Origin: JADZAA01 sp039810485
GTDB lineage: Bacteria; Bacteroidota; Ignavibacteria; Kapaibacteriales; UBA961
Assembly (NCBI GenBank): GCA_039810485.1
Contig: JBDHXA010000005.1
Span: 1 to 64,000, forward strand
Reading direction: 5' to 3'
Length of the DNA stretch: 64,000 nt
Below, in pieces: positions 19,870-28,847 of the stretch. Numbering within the stretch: position 1 is the stretch's first letter; the number at the start of each line of letters is the position of its first letter. Below the pieces are notes generated by a model. It saw nothing but the letters and a program-made list of their open reading frames with translations. It made no database searches and was not told where the DNA came from. Both the position numbers and the translations under genes were made by a program.

Positions 19870-20574
19870 ATGGATCAATATTATCATTATAACATATTAG
19901 CTGATCTGTTCAGATATCCCGGCTCTAATTTTATCGAGATACTGAATAATTGCAAAGAAGTATTAGAAAATATAAGTTCAGAAGCATCGCAAGAATTTAA
20001 GGTGTATTACACCTATATGATTGAATGCACAGAAGATCAGCGCGAAGAATTATATACTAAAACTTTTGACGTTCAACCAATTTGTTATTTAGATTTAGGT
20101 TATGTTATTTTTGGCGAGGATTATAAACGCGGGGCTTTTCTGCTGAATATGCAGCAAGAACAACAAAAAGCAGGAAATGATTGCGGAACAGATTTGCCTG
20201 ATAATATTTGCAATGTTCTTACTTTTTTCTATAAAACAAACAACCAGCAAATTGTGAATGAATTGGCAGTCAAGATTCTTATTCCCGCAGTTGAAAAGAT
20301 GATTGCAGAATTTGCGCAAGCACGGGTTGAATTGAAAGTCAATGTGTTAAAAAAGCTTCATAGCGCTATTATACAAGAAGAACTCAATCAGGGAAACGTC
20401 TATCAGAACGCATTTAAAGCGCTTTTGCAAGTCCTAAAAAAAGATTTCAAAGATGTTAGTTTTGAACAAGAACATGATACTATCATTAATCTTCAGCATC
20501 ACAAATCATTCTTTGGAAAACAAAGCGTAAATATTGAGATAAACAATTTAGTTAGTAATTATCAACTTGATTAG
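19870..20574 (+). CDS. narJ: Nitrate reductase assembly chaperone
   Basis: A 234-residue, largely helical, acidic cytoplasmic protein. The pattern ADLFRYPGSNF near the start and the motif QPICYLDLGYVIFGEDYKRG around 60-80 match the NarJ/TorD-type chaperone family. NarJ helps insert the Mo cofactor and the FS0 cluster into NarG and is not part of the final enzyme. Its position between narH and narI with no intergenic bases before it is the standard order. Sequence conservation in this family is low, so the call rests on context as well. Confidence 0.9.
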   Translation: MDQYYHYNILADLFRYPGSNFIEILNNCKEVLENISSEASQEFKVYYTYMIECTEDQREELYTKTFDVQPICYLDLGYVIFGEDYKRGAFLLNMQQEQQKAGNDCGTDLPDNICNVLTFFYKTNNQQIVNELAVKILIPAVEKMIAEFAQARVELKVNVLKKLHSAIIQEELNQGNVYQNAFKALLQVLKKDFKDVSFEQEHDTIINLQHHKSFFGKQSVNIEINNLVSNYQLD

Positions 20575-20576
20575 CT

Positions 20577-21302
20577 ATGACAAATACTTTGCTGTTCATT
20601 GTTCTGCCTTATGCAGCGCTTCTAATTTTTTTGATTGGCTCAATATATCGCTATATGAGCAAACAATTTAGCGTGTCTTCTATTTCATCGCAATTTTTAG
20701 AGAGCAGGCGACTCTTTTGGGGCAGTCAGCCATTCCATTGGGGTTTATTTATATTATTTTTTGGACATTTAACGGCTTTTCTCTTTCCTCGGGCAGTATT
20801 GGCGTGGAATGGCGAACCAATGCGTCTACTTATATTGGAAATATCTGCTTTTTCCTTTGGTTTGCTATCGCTGATTGGAGTATTACTTCTAATCCTTAGA
20901 AGATTCTCCAATAGTCGTGTTCAAATTGTTACTAGTAAGATGGACATTGTAGTTTATGTGATTTTACTCATACAAATAATATCGGGATTATTGGTTGCTT
21001 ATGACAATCGTTGGGGATCTTCTTGGTTTGCGGCGTTTGTAACTCCGTATCTTCGCTCAATATTTGTGTTTGATCCTCAAATGGAAGCAATAGTCAGCGT
21101 AAATTCTCTGTCTCTTAAAATACATATTGTTTCGGCATTTACACTTATTGGCCTTATACCATTTACAAGGTTTATGCATTTCTTGGTTTATCCTTTAGAT
21201 TATTTGTGGAGAAATTATCAGCAAGTAATCTGGAATTGGGATAGAAAGAGAATTCGCACTTCGCGCTCTCATTCTGAGGGTCACGCATCTATGAATAACT
21301 AA
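20577..21302 (+). CDS. narI: Respiratory nitrate reductase gamma subunit (cytochrome b)
   Basis: A 241-residue membrane protein with five likely transmembrane segments. Histidines in FHWGLFILFFGHLTAF and KIHIVSAFTLIGLIP...FMH are positioned to bind the two b hemes. It oxidises quinol and feeds electrons to NarH. The ATG lies 2 bases after the narJ stop. The C-terminal tail is basic and cytoplasmic. Confidence 0.95.
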   Translation: MTNTLLFIVLPYAALLIFLIGSIYRYMSKQFSVSSISSQFLESRRLFWGSQPFHWGLFILFFGHLTAFLFPRAVLAWNGEPMRLLILEISAFSFGLLSLIGVLLLILRRFSNSRVQIVTSKMDIVVYVILLIQIISGLLVAYDNRWGSSWFAAFVTPYLRSIFVFDPQMEAIVSVNSLSLKIHIVSAFTLIGLIPFTRFMHFLVYPLDYLWRNYQQVIWNWDRKRIRTSRSHSEGHASMNN

Positions 21303-21360
21303 AATTATTCTTACACGCTAATTATTATTGATTAAAATTCAAAGGTATTAAATATAGATT

Positions 21361-22029
21361 ATGGTTAATCTTAAAGAGTTAGCCAAAACGGATCCTATTA
21401 AACGAAATGCAGAAAAAGGACTTGAACAAGTTGAAAACTCACCTATGGATCCACCTTCGGCTTATGAACAACCGAGAGTATTGAAAAATGATTCTGAAAA
21501 TATGGGAAATGCATTGCAGATTTTGATGGACGAGCATAAAAATGCTTTGACTAAAATTGAAAGTTTTGAGAAGGCTTTAGTAGAATTCAAATCAAGTGGA
21601 TATAAACTTGACAAGAAAATGAACGAAATATTCAAGGAGTTCTTTAGTTTCCTTGACAATGGTTTATTTCCTCATAACAGCAAGGAAGAAAAAGCGCTTT
21701 TTCCCACTCTCCATAAAAAACTCATTGAAGTAGGAGAACATGGAATAGGAGAAAATCCAAGGACTGCCATTGACGTAATGGAAGATGATCATATTAAGTT
21801 TATACAATTAGGAGCTTTAACATTTAATTTTCTTGGACTTGCCACTCGTATTAATGATGAGAAATCGCGCGTTTTTATATTGGACACTGCCTACGAGAAT
21901 GGACGCGAATTAATTGAATTATTAAAGCTTCATATATTCCGAGAGGACTACACTCTTTTTCCGCTCGCGCAAAAACATCTGTCGAAAGAGGAATTAGATA
22001 ATATAGAAAAAGAAATGAAAAAATATTGA
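21361..22029 (+). CDS. Hemerythrin HHE domain protein
   Basis: A 222-residue soluble protein. After an unusual N-terminal stretch of about 45 residues comes a four-helix HHE domain with likely diiron ligands in DEHKNALTKIE, FPHNSKEEKALFP, EDDHIKF and HIFREDYTLFP. Such proteins bind O2, NO or iron. It lies 58 bases after narI in the same direction, so it is probably part of the nar unit; a role in NO protection or oxygen scavenging during nitrate respiration is inferred. It is about 50 residues longer than the hemerythrin at 57.3 kb. Confidence 0.85.
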   Translation: MVNLKELAKTDPIKRNAEKGLEQVENSPMDPPSAYEQPRVLKNDSENMGNALQILMDEHKNALTKIESFEKALVEFKSSGYKLDKKMNEIFKEFFSFLDNGLFPHNSKEEKALFPTLHKKLIEVGEHGIGENPRTAIDVMEDDHIKFIQLGALTFNFLGLATRINDEKSRVFILDTAYENGRELIELLKLHIFREDYTLFPLAQKHLSKEELDNIEKEMKKY

Positions 22030-22060
22030 TGAATTGCATATTGTTAAAGTAATTCATCAA
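22026..22060 (+). terminator. AT-rich hairpin at the end of the nar/hemerythrin unit
   Basis: A perfect 10-base inverted repeat (TTGATGAATT at 22026-22035, AATTCATCAA at 22051-22060) overlaps the hemerythrin stop codon. There is no T-tract after it, so termination is uncertain. Confidence 0.4.
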
Positions 22061-22068
22061 TTATGTAT

Positions 22069-22257
22069 GAGCCCACTCCGAAAAGTCGTGTAATATTTCA
22101 AATCAAAGAAAACATGGTGAAAAAGTACAGTTTTTACTCGTTTTCAAGTGAAAAACGTCAAAAAACGACTTTTTTAGCTCTTGAAAGATAAGTTTTTTTG
22201 AAAAATAGCGAATCTTTTGTCTGCAATTTTTATGAAATATCTTTTCGGAGTGGGCTC
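22069..22257 (+). mobile_element. MITE-like element, copy 1 (189 bp)
   Basis: The 189-bp block begins GAGCCCACTCCGAAAAG and ends with its exact reverse complement, giving 17-base terminal inverted repeats. It encodes no protein. The flanks carry ATGTAT on both sides (22063-22068 and 22258-22263), a possible 6-bp target duplication. A second copy of identical length lies in reverse orientation at 60303-60491. It separates narK from the nar operon. Confidence 0.8.
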
Positions 22258-22331
22258 ATGTATAATAAATATAAAAGTTATAGCAGAAATTAATTTTCTT
22301 GAAATATGTCTTATTAATATGTAAAGTCCAT

Positions 22332-22359
22332 AGCCGGTTAACAGAACCGGCTTTTTTTT
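22332..22359 (+). terminator. Rho-independent terminator upstream of narK
   Basis: Stem AGCCGGTT (22332-22339) with AACCGGCT (22345-22352), loop AACAG, followed by a run of eight T. It stops transcription arriving from the nar side, so narK probably has its own promoter between 22360 and 22431. Confidence 0.88.
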
Positions 22360-22431
22360 ACTGATAAAAATTATTTGCCTCTTTCTCATTGCGTTCATTA
22401 TAATATTTATAAATAACTTAGTGGTTGTTTC

Positions 22432-23910
22432 GTGAAATCTTATCGTATTCTTATACTCAATTTACTTGCTTTTACCGTATGCTTTGCCGCATGGATGATA
22501 AATGGCGTTTTAGTAACGTTTTTAACCAATAACGGCATATTTACTTGGAATGCAGAGCAAATTGGATGGCTACTAGGGGTGCCGGTTTTAGTTGGTTCAA
22601 TACTTCGGCTTCCAGTGGGTATGCTGACAGATAAGTTTGGCGGCAAATGGGTAATGACTGCAATTCTGCTTCTGAGCGCAATTCCTATGTATCTTTTATC
22701 CATTGCTAATAGTTACAGCTCGTTTCTATTGCTAAGTTTTGGCTTTGGATTGTCTGGAAGTTCTTTTGCCGCGGGAGTTGCGTATGTGTCATTATGGTTT
22801 TCAAAGGATAAACAAGGTACTGCACTAGGAGTATTCGGCGCTGGAAATGTTGGAGCTGCACTAACAACTCTTTTTGCTCCAAGCATATTAGGATGGCTTA
22901 CGCACAATGGGGCCAATCTTAACGAATGGCGAACACTCCCAAAACTTTATGCTCTTTTACTAGTGCTAACTGCAATTGTATTTTTTGTTTTTTCAAAAAA
23001 TAAAAAGCCTGATGTAATTCGTTCTTTTAAGCAGCGTTTTGATCCATTGAAACAAGTGCGCGTTTGGCGTTTTGGATTGTATTATTTTTTCGTTTTTGGT
23101 AGTTTTGTTGCCTTAACGCAATGGCTTATTCCTTATTATGTTAACGTATATTCTATGACAATTGTTGCCGCTGGCTTTATGACTACCGCATTCAATTTGC
23201 CTGCCGGATTATTGCGAATTGTTGGAGGTGTTTTAGCTGACAAAATTGGAGCAAGAGTAGTTCTATATTGGGTGTTGGGAATATGCATTGTATGTCTTTT
23301 ATTTCTTTTTCCGCCAAGAGTTGAAATTCAAACGCCTGGGCAAGGAATTATGGCTGGCAAATCAGGTGTTGTGAAAAGTGTCGCAGAAAATGAAATTGTT
23401 TTGACCGACCCTAATAATCCTAACCAAAACACTGCGTATCCATTGCAGCCAAAAGAAGGTCCAATTGAAATTCGTTTTGGAATTCATCATAACCAAGAGG
23501 GATTTTTACCTTTGCCTTCTACTGTTACTTGGCATGAGTCGCAAGTAACAGAAGGTGAAAAAGTATCCAAAGGACAATTGTTGGCAAAGGGTATAACTCA
23601 TATTTATTTCCAAGCAAATAAATGGATTTTTACAACTTTTGTATTTATCATTGGCATTATGATGGGCATTGGCGGCGCCGCTGTATTTAAACATATTTCA
23701 AGTTATTATCCTGGTGATGTAGGAACAGTAGGTGGAATTGTAGGAGTTATTGGCGGTTTGGGCGGTTTTATCGATCCAATAATTTTTGGATATCTATTGA
23801 AATTTACTGGAGTATGGACTTCTTCATGGCTTTTCCTATTTGTTTTAGCAGCCATTAGTATGGTTTGGATGCGTCTTACTATCAAGCATATTATAGTTGA
23901 CAAAGGTTAA
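22432..23910 (+). CDS. narK: Nitrate/nitrite MFS transporter NarK with a lipoyl-like insert
   Basis: A 492-residue MFS transporter that would import nitrate and/or export nitrite. The nitrate signature region is seen in GTALGVFGAGNVGAAL, and a second glycine-rich signature in GIGGAAVFKHISSYYPGDVG. The start is a GTG. It is longer than usual because about 100 residues (roughly 294-394) are inserted between two membrane segments in the second half. The insert is polar and contains VTEGEKVSKGQLLAKG, like the hairpin of biotinyl/lipoyl-type barrels, but lacks a modifiable lysine motif. The transporter call is firm; the insert role is unknown. Confidence 0.92.
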   Translation: MKSYRILILNLLAFTVCFAAWMINGVLVTFLTNNGIFTWNAEQIGWLLGVPVLVGSILRLPVGMLTDKFGGKWVMTAILLLSAIPMYLLSIANSYSSFLLLSFGFGLSGSSFAAGVAYVSLWFSKDKQGTALGVFGAGNVGAALTTLFAPSILGWLTHNGANLNEWRTLPKLYALLLVLTAIVFFVFSKNKKPDVIRSFKQRFDPLKQVRVWRFGLYYFFVFGSFVALTQWLIPYYVNVYSMTIVAAGFMTTAFNLPAGLLRIVGGVLADKIGARVVLYWVLGICIVCLLFLFPPRVEIQTPGQGIMAGKSGVVKSVAENEIVLTDPNNPNQNTAYPLQPKEGPIEIRFGIHHNQEGFLPLPSTVTWHESQVTEGEKVSKGQLLAKGITHIYFQANKWIFTTFVFIIGIMMGIGGAAVFKHISSYYPGDVGTVGGIVGVIGGLGGFIDPIIFGYLLKFTGVWTSSWLFLFVLAAISMVWMRLTIKHIIVDKG

Positions 23911-24061
23911 GATATAATAATGAATATGCGATTAAAACATGAACTATCGCTTCGCTGACATTTGAAATTACAAAAGAACATAAATGATTGTAAAATAATC
24001 AAATGGTAATTATTATAATATTGCAAAACAAGCAGTTGAAAACATAATAATAAGTGATGAA

Positions 24062-24584
24062 ATGATTGTTAAAACTAACCTACTACCTGATAACTCCACT
24101 TTGAAATTAGTTGAGATAATTTTTAATTACACAGATAGTTATCAAGGAACAATAATTGATAAAATGAAAATATAGAAATATTGTCAGTGGTAAATTCTTT
24201 TTTTATGAGCACCCCAAATTAAATTAGAAAACTTATTTGTATCCGAGACAAAATGTTTTTTACTTCGATTTAAAAATTTTATATCAGTCTCATAATCAAA
24301 AGAATCAGATTGATAGTTTTAAGTGTGATGTTGTGAAGAGTAAATAGGTATTTTTAAAGTGTTCGACAGGATCGAAAAGGAAGTTGTATTGGTTGAAGAC
24401 GACAAACACTAAATTATATAATTCCAACCCTTATTGATGAAAATAAAGGAAACGATTGCTTAAAATACATTGCAATACCTATTGCTGTAAAATTCAACAA
24501 TAGGATGGTGAAGATTTTTATGAAGTTGCAAGGCTTTTTCACAAAATAATAGTTTCAGATGTTTTAATGGAAATAATTAGGTAA
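24062..24584 (+). pseudogene. Decayed DUF2867-family gene
   Basis: Three pieces in different frames together resemble a DUF2867 protein. ATG 24062 starts a segment containing LPDNSTLKLVEIIFNYTDSY; after a frameshift near 24170 comes GKFFFMSTPN, stop, IRKLICIRDKM; and the end reads FYEVARLFHKIIV to a TAA at 24582-24584. The in-frame stop after STPN replaces a position that is normally Trp in this family (from memory). The total length fits the family. It is clearly non-functional. The surrounding 23911-24061 and 24585-24810 hold no gene that I can support. Confidence 0.6.
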
Positions 24585-24810
24585 ATAGAGAAATAAAATA
24601 TTGTGAAATAACAATTGCATGTTTGTAAAGTACTCATATTTATTAGTTGTTATAAGCACTGTAAGCTCAATTGTCGATATGCAACCTTTTTCCAATTTCC
24701 ATCCCATTATTTCGCCAAACCCCGATATTAAAAATAATTCCCTTCGTTGAATTAGACAAAATTTTGGAAATTTATTTTTCATCGTGAGATTTGCACTCAA
24801 ATGATGTTAT

Positions 24811-25854
24811 ATGAGACAGCAGCTAATTGAGACAATTCGAGATCTTTCGCCTGCCTACTTTGCAATGGTGATGGCTACTGGTGTAGTATCTAGTGCCTCG
24901 TTTTTTATGGAAATGTATGCAATATCGTATCCATTATTTTGGATAAATATTTTCCTCTATTTATCACTTTGTGTTGCAACTGCCTTAAGAATTTTAATGT
25001 TCCGCTCTTATGTTGTGCAAGATTTATTGGATCATGTAAGAGGCATGGGTTTTTTTACTATTGTTGCTGCAACGTCATTATTAGGCACACAGTTTATTCT
25101 TCTCGAGGGAAACTATCATATTGCTAAGATTTTATGGTTTGTTGCCATATTATTTTGGATAGTTATCACTTATTCTATTTTTACAAATCTAACTATCAAA
25201 AAAGACAAACCATCGTTTTCAGATGGAATAAATGGATCATGGCTGTTGGCGGTTGTTTCTACCCAAAGTTTGGCAGTATTAAGCTCTAAACTTTCGATGC
25301 ATTTTGTAACCTATAAGCTTGTGCTCAATTTTTTTGCATTTGCTTTATGGCTTTGGGGTGGAATGCTCTATATTTGGATGATTTCTTTGATATTTTACCG
25401 CTATACTTTTTTTAAATTTTCTCCAAGCGATTTGACTCCACCGTATTGGATTAACATGGGAGCAATGGCAATATCAACTTTAGCCGGTTCCTTATTGATA
25501 ATCAATACGCCGAATGCTCCTTTTCTGTTTTCAACACTGGCATTTCTAAAAGGATTTACTATATTCTACTGGGTAACGGGCACTTGGTGGATACCGATGC
25601 TTTTTATTCTTGCTTTTTGGCGACACATTTACAAAAAATTTCCATTGCACTACGATCCATTATATTGGGGTGCTGTATTTCCGTTGGGAATGTATACTGC
25701 TTGTACATTTGAGATGGCAAAAGCAATGGATCTTGAATTTTTGCTGCCAATACCTAAATATTTTATCTATATTGCATTATCAGCATGGACTGCAACGTTT
25801 GTGGGATTTGTTGTAAATGTGATTAAGAAATTCGTGCCAATTGCAAAAGCATAG
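24811..25854 (+). CDS. TDT-family transporter (tellurite resistance/dicarboxylate type)
   Basis: A 347-residue membrane protein with about ten hydrophobic segments. The opening SPAYFAMVMATGVVS matches the start of the TehA/Mae1/SLAC1 (TDT) family, whose members transport C4-dicarboxylates, malate, sulfite or act as anion channels. It is followed 79 bases later by the molybdenum cofactor operon, in the same direction. The substrate cannot be read; an organic acid or sulfite is possible. Family call is good, function open. Confidence 0.8.
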   Translation: MRQQLIETIRDLSPAYFAMVMATGVVSSASFFMEMYAISYPLFWINIFLYLSLCVATALRILMFRSYVVQDLLDHVRGMGFFTIVAATSLLGTQFILLEGNYHIAKILWFVAILFWIVITYSIFTNLTIKKDKPSFSDGINGSWLLAVVSTQSLAVLSSKLSMHFVTYKLVLNFFAFALWLWGGMLYIWMISLIFYRYTFFKFSPSDLTPPYWINMGAMAISTLAGSLLIINTPNAPFLFSTLAFLKGFTIFYWVTGTWWIPMLFILAFWRHIYKKFPLHYDPLYWGAVFPLGMYTACTFEMAKAMDLEFLLPIPKYFIYIALSAWTATFVGFVVNVIKKFVPIAKA

Positions 25855-25933
25855 TTATCCAATATTGTAAAATTTGTGGCAGTGTAATTCGTTACTATTA
25901 GCTATAATTACCTAAAATTTGTAAATAGTTGAA

Positions 25934-26917
25934 ATGCTTATAGATTCTTATGGCAGGGCGCATGATTATCTGCGCATCTCAATCACCGATAAATGCAACC
26001 TTCGCTGTTCATATTGTATTCCATACGATTTGCCGCATGGATTCTATGCCAACTCTCAACGCCTTACACCCGAAGAAATATACACAATTGCAAAAGTATT
26101 CGTTGGATTGGGAGTTAAAAAAATACGAATAACAGGCGGAGAGCCGTTGGTGCGCAAAGAATGCAGGAGAATACTTCAGATTCTTTCCGAATTGCCGGTC
26201 GAAATTGTTCTTTCAAGCAATGGAGTTCTGATAGATGAATTTCTTGATGATTTAATAAAGCATCGCATCAGTTCTGTAAATATCAGTTTAGATTCGCTGA
26301 AAGAAGAAACTTTCAATGCTATTACTCGAAGAAATCAGCAAAAAAGGGTGCTGGCAAATATTAATTTGTTGCTTAAACATAATTTTCATGTTAAAATTAA
26401 CACGGTTGCAATGCGAGGAGTTAATGATCATGAATTTGTAGATTTCGTAGCGATGACTCAAAACTCACCGCTCGACATTCGCTTTATTGAGTATATGCCT
26501 TTTATCGGAAATGGCTGGAGCAAGGAAAAAGTTATAACGAAAAATGAAATACTGGATATTATAAGCGATTCATTTTCTTATGATAAAATTGAAGATGCCG
26601 CGCACAGCACTTCAAAAAATTTCAGAGTGAAAAACGGGTCTGGAACTTTCGGAATTATAACAACAATGAGCGAGCCATTCTGTGGAGACTGCAATAGGTT
26701 GCGATTAACAGCCGATGGCAAAATAAAAAACTGCTTATTCGGAAAGGAAGAAATAGATCTGATGACAGCTTTGAGAAACGGCGAAGATATAATATCTCTG
26801 ATTTATCAATCAGTTAAAAATAAATATGCTGTTATGGGAGGCCAGTTCGATAAAGGATATCAATTAATAGAAACAGAAGATATTGTAAATCGCAGCATGA
26901 TTGGAATAGGCGGATAA
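25934..26917 (+). CDS. moaA: GTP 3',8-cyclase, molybdopterin synthesis
   Basis: A 327-residue radical SAM enzyme that makes the first intermediate of the cofactor from GTP. Cys21, Cys25 and Cys28 (CNLRCSYC) form the SAM cluster. The C-terminal cluster is Cys250, Cys253 and Cys267 (Cys-x2-Cys-x13-Cys). The protein ends in Gly-Gly, as needed for catalysis in MoaA. It is the first gene of a tight operon that runs to moaE; moaC is at 57.9 kb as a fusion with moaB. Confidence 0.96.
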   Translation: MLIDSYGRAHDYLRISITDKCNLRCSYCIPYDLPHGFYANSQRLTPEEIYTIAKVFVGLGVKKIRITGGEPLVRKECRRILQILSELPVEIVLSSNGVLIDEFLDDLIKHRISSVNISLDSLKEETFNAITRRNQQKRVLANINLLLKHNFHVKINTVAMRGVNDHEFVDFVAMTQNSPLDIRFIEYMPFIGNGWSKEKVITKNEILDIISDSFSYDKIEDAAHSTSKNFRVKNGSGTFGIITTMSEPFCGDCNRLRLTADGKIKNCLFGKEEIDLMTALRNGEDIISLIYQSVKNKYAVMGGQFDKGYQLIETEDIVNRSMIGIGG

Positions 26918-26919
26918 AA

Positions 26920-28104
26920 ATGTTAACAATGCCAAGCGTAGCTGAAGCAAAAAAAATATTGTCGAGCAATATCATTACATTGCCCGATGAAGAATTGCCT
27001 ATAATTGGAGCTCTCGGAAGAAACGTAAGTCAAGACATTTATGCGCCAATAGATGTGCCCTCATTCGATAATTCTGCAATGGATGGTTTTGCGCTTAATT
27101 ATCAACAAGGAAATTCGAGCTATAAAATTATATCGCAAATTCAAGCTGGGGACAGTGCGCTTTATCGTCTTAATACCGATGAAACAGCTCGGATTTTTAC
27201 TGGTGCGCCAATGCCGCAAGGCGCAGATACGGTCATTCAACAAGAATTAGTTGAAATTCATAATGATGAAATTTCCTTTGATGAAAATAATATTTTCAAA
27301 GGTGTCAATGTGCGTTTACGCGGCTCTCAATGCAAACAAGGCGATAAAATTCTACTGAGCGGAAGTAAAATTACTCCAGGTTCTGTAGCTTTGTTGAGTT
27401 CGGTTGGCATGAGAAAAATACGGGTGCATCAACAACCCAAAGTTGCACTTATAGTAACCGGAAACGAATTAATCGAGCCCGGAAAGACATTGCAACACGG
27501 TCAAATTTATAATTCTAATGAACCGGCTGTTCTATCATATCTTGCTTTATTGGGTATAACCAATACAATTTCGGTGCAAGTGCGAGATAATCTTTTTGAT
27601 GTGCAATATCAACTATCAAGAGCTTTGCAACAATGCGATGTGCTAATTATAACAGGCGGGATTTCCGTAGGTGAATACGACTTTGTATATCAAGCGCTTA
27701 TCAATGAAAATGTGAAACCCCTATTTTACAAAGTAAAGCAAAAGCCCGGAAAACCGCTTTTTATCGGAATGAAAGAAAATAAACACATTTTTGCTTTGCC
27801 GGGTAATCCTGCCGCTGTCCTCAGTTGTATTAATCAATATGTAAAACCTTGTTTGCTCGGAATGCGCGGTGAAAAGGAGTCATTTCGCCCTTCTGTATTA
27901 TTGCCTTTATCTCATAATTACACAAAAAAAACACCTTTGACAAATATCTTAAAGGCAAAAGTTTCACATAGTGAAGCAACAATTCTTAGCGGGCAAGATT
28001 CCTTTAATTTACAATCGTTTAGCGAGGTAAACGCTTTCGTCGTTCTCTACGAGGAAGATGCATCGAAGCAAAAGGGTGAAAAAGTAGAAGTATATTATTT
28101 ATAA
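26920..28104 (+). CDS. moeA: Molybdopterin molybdotransferase
   Basis: A 394-residue protein that inserts molybdate into adenylylated molybdopterin. Recognisable parts are the N-terminal PSFDNSAMDGFAL, the region TGAPMPQGADTVI, and the MPT-binding TGGISVGEYDFV with later ALPGNPAAVLSC. It starts 2 bases after moaA. Length and domain order are normal. Confidence 0.95.
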   Translation: MLTMPSVAEAKKILSSNIITLPDEELPIIGALGRNVSQDIYAPIDVPSFDNSAMDGFALNYQQGNSSYKIISQIQAGDSALYRLNTDETARIFTGAPMPQGADTVIQQELVEIHNDEISFDENNIFKGVNVRLRGSQCKQGDKILLSGSKITPGSVALLSSVGMRKIRVHQQPKVALIVTGNELIEPGKTLQHGQIYNSNEPAVLSYLALLGITNTISVQVRDNLFDVQYQLSRALQQCDVLIITGGISVGEYDFVYQALINENVKPLFYKVKQKPGKPLFIGMKENKHIFALPGNPAAVLSCINQYVKPCLLGMRGEKESFRPSVLLPLSHNYTKKTPLTNILKAKVSHSEATILSGQDSFNLQSFSEVNAFVVLYEEDASKQKGEKVEVYYL

Positions 28105-28112
28105 TGTAAACG

Positions 28113-28847
28113 ATGGAACATCATCTGCAAATATTGCTGTTTATTTTGATGCCGCTTGCAGCTTTTCTCTATTCTTCTGTTGGGCATGGCGGCGCCAGCA
28201 GCTATATTGTGTTATTAACGTTATTCGGCTTTTTGCCAGCAGAAGTACGCCCCGCCGCATTGGTGTTAAATATTGGCGTTTCAGCCATCTCATTTCTTAC
28301 CTTCCATCGAAAATGCGATTTTCCTTACAAGTTTTTTTTAATTCTGATATTATTTTCAATTCCGGCAGCTTACTTGGGCGGGACATTTACCCTCGATGCA
28401 AAAGTATATCAAAAAATTCTTGGGCTGCTGCTTCTATTGCCGATTGCCAGATTGTTTAATCTTTTCAGAGTTAAAGAGGGCAAGCCCGTTCCTAAAAATT
28501 TTCTTCTGATAGCTTTTCTATCATTTTCTATTGGATTTATCTCGGGAATAATAGGAATAGGAGGCGGCATTTTACTGTCGCCCATATTAATATTCTTTGG
28601 TTGGGCAGATTTAAAACAAACTGCAGCTATAAGCGGTTTGTTTATATTCCTAAATTCTATTGCAGGTTTGCTGGGAACAGGAGCAACCAATTTTTCATGG
28701 CTGCCACATTTTGAATTAATTATTCCGCTTACATTAGCAGGCGGAATTGCGGGCGGTTATTTAGGAGCAAATAAATATTCTCCGCCGGCTATGAAATATG
28801 CGCTTGCAATAGTACTGTCTATAGCATCAGTAAAATTTCTGATTTAA
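28113..28847 (+). CDS. TSUP-family (TauE/SafE) membrane permease within the Moco operon
   Basis: A 244-residue membrane protein with about seven to eight helices. The two half-repeat glycine motifs (YSSVGHGGASSY near the start and GFISGIIGIGGGILLSP in the second half) identify the TauE/SafE (TSUP) family of sulfur-anion permeases. Its stop shares one base with the mobA ATG at 28847, so it is translationally coupled to cofactor genes. No modABC molybdate transporter is seen in the window, so a role with molybdate, sulfate or a sulfur donor is a fair guess but unproven. Confidence 0.85.
   Translation: MEHHLQILLFILMPLAAFLYSSVGHGGASSYIVLLTLFGFLPAEVRPAALVLNIGVSAISFLTFHRKCDFPYKFFLILILFSIPAAYLGGTFTLDAKVYQKILGLLLLLPIARLFNLFRVKEGKPVPKNFLLIAFLSFSIGFISGIIGIGGGILLSPILIFFGWADLKQTAAISGLFIFLNSIAGLLGTGATNFSWLPHFELIIPLTLAGGIAGGYLGANKYSPPAMKYALAIVLSIASVKFLI

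Noticed and set aside
24564..24800. Minus-strand open frame upstream of the TDT gene
   Set aside because: Low complexity, no recognisable motif, AT-rich codons without coding bias.
25855..25933. Moco riboswitch before moaA
   Set aside because: The 79-base gap is too short and AT-rich, with no stable multi-stem structure visible.
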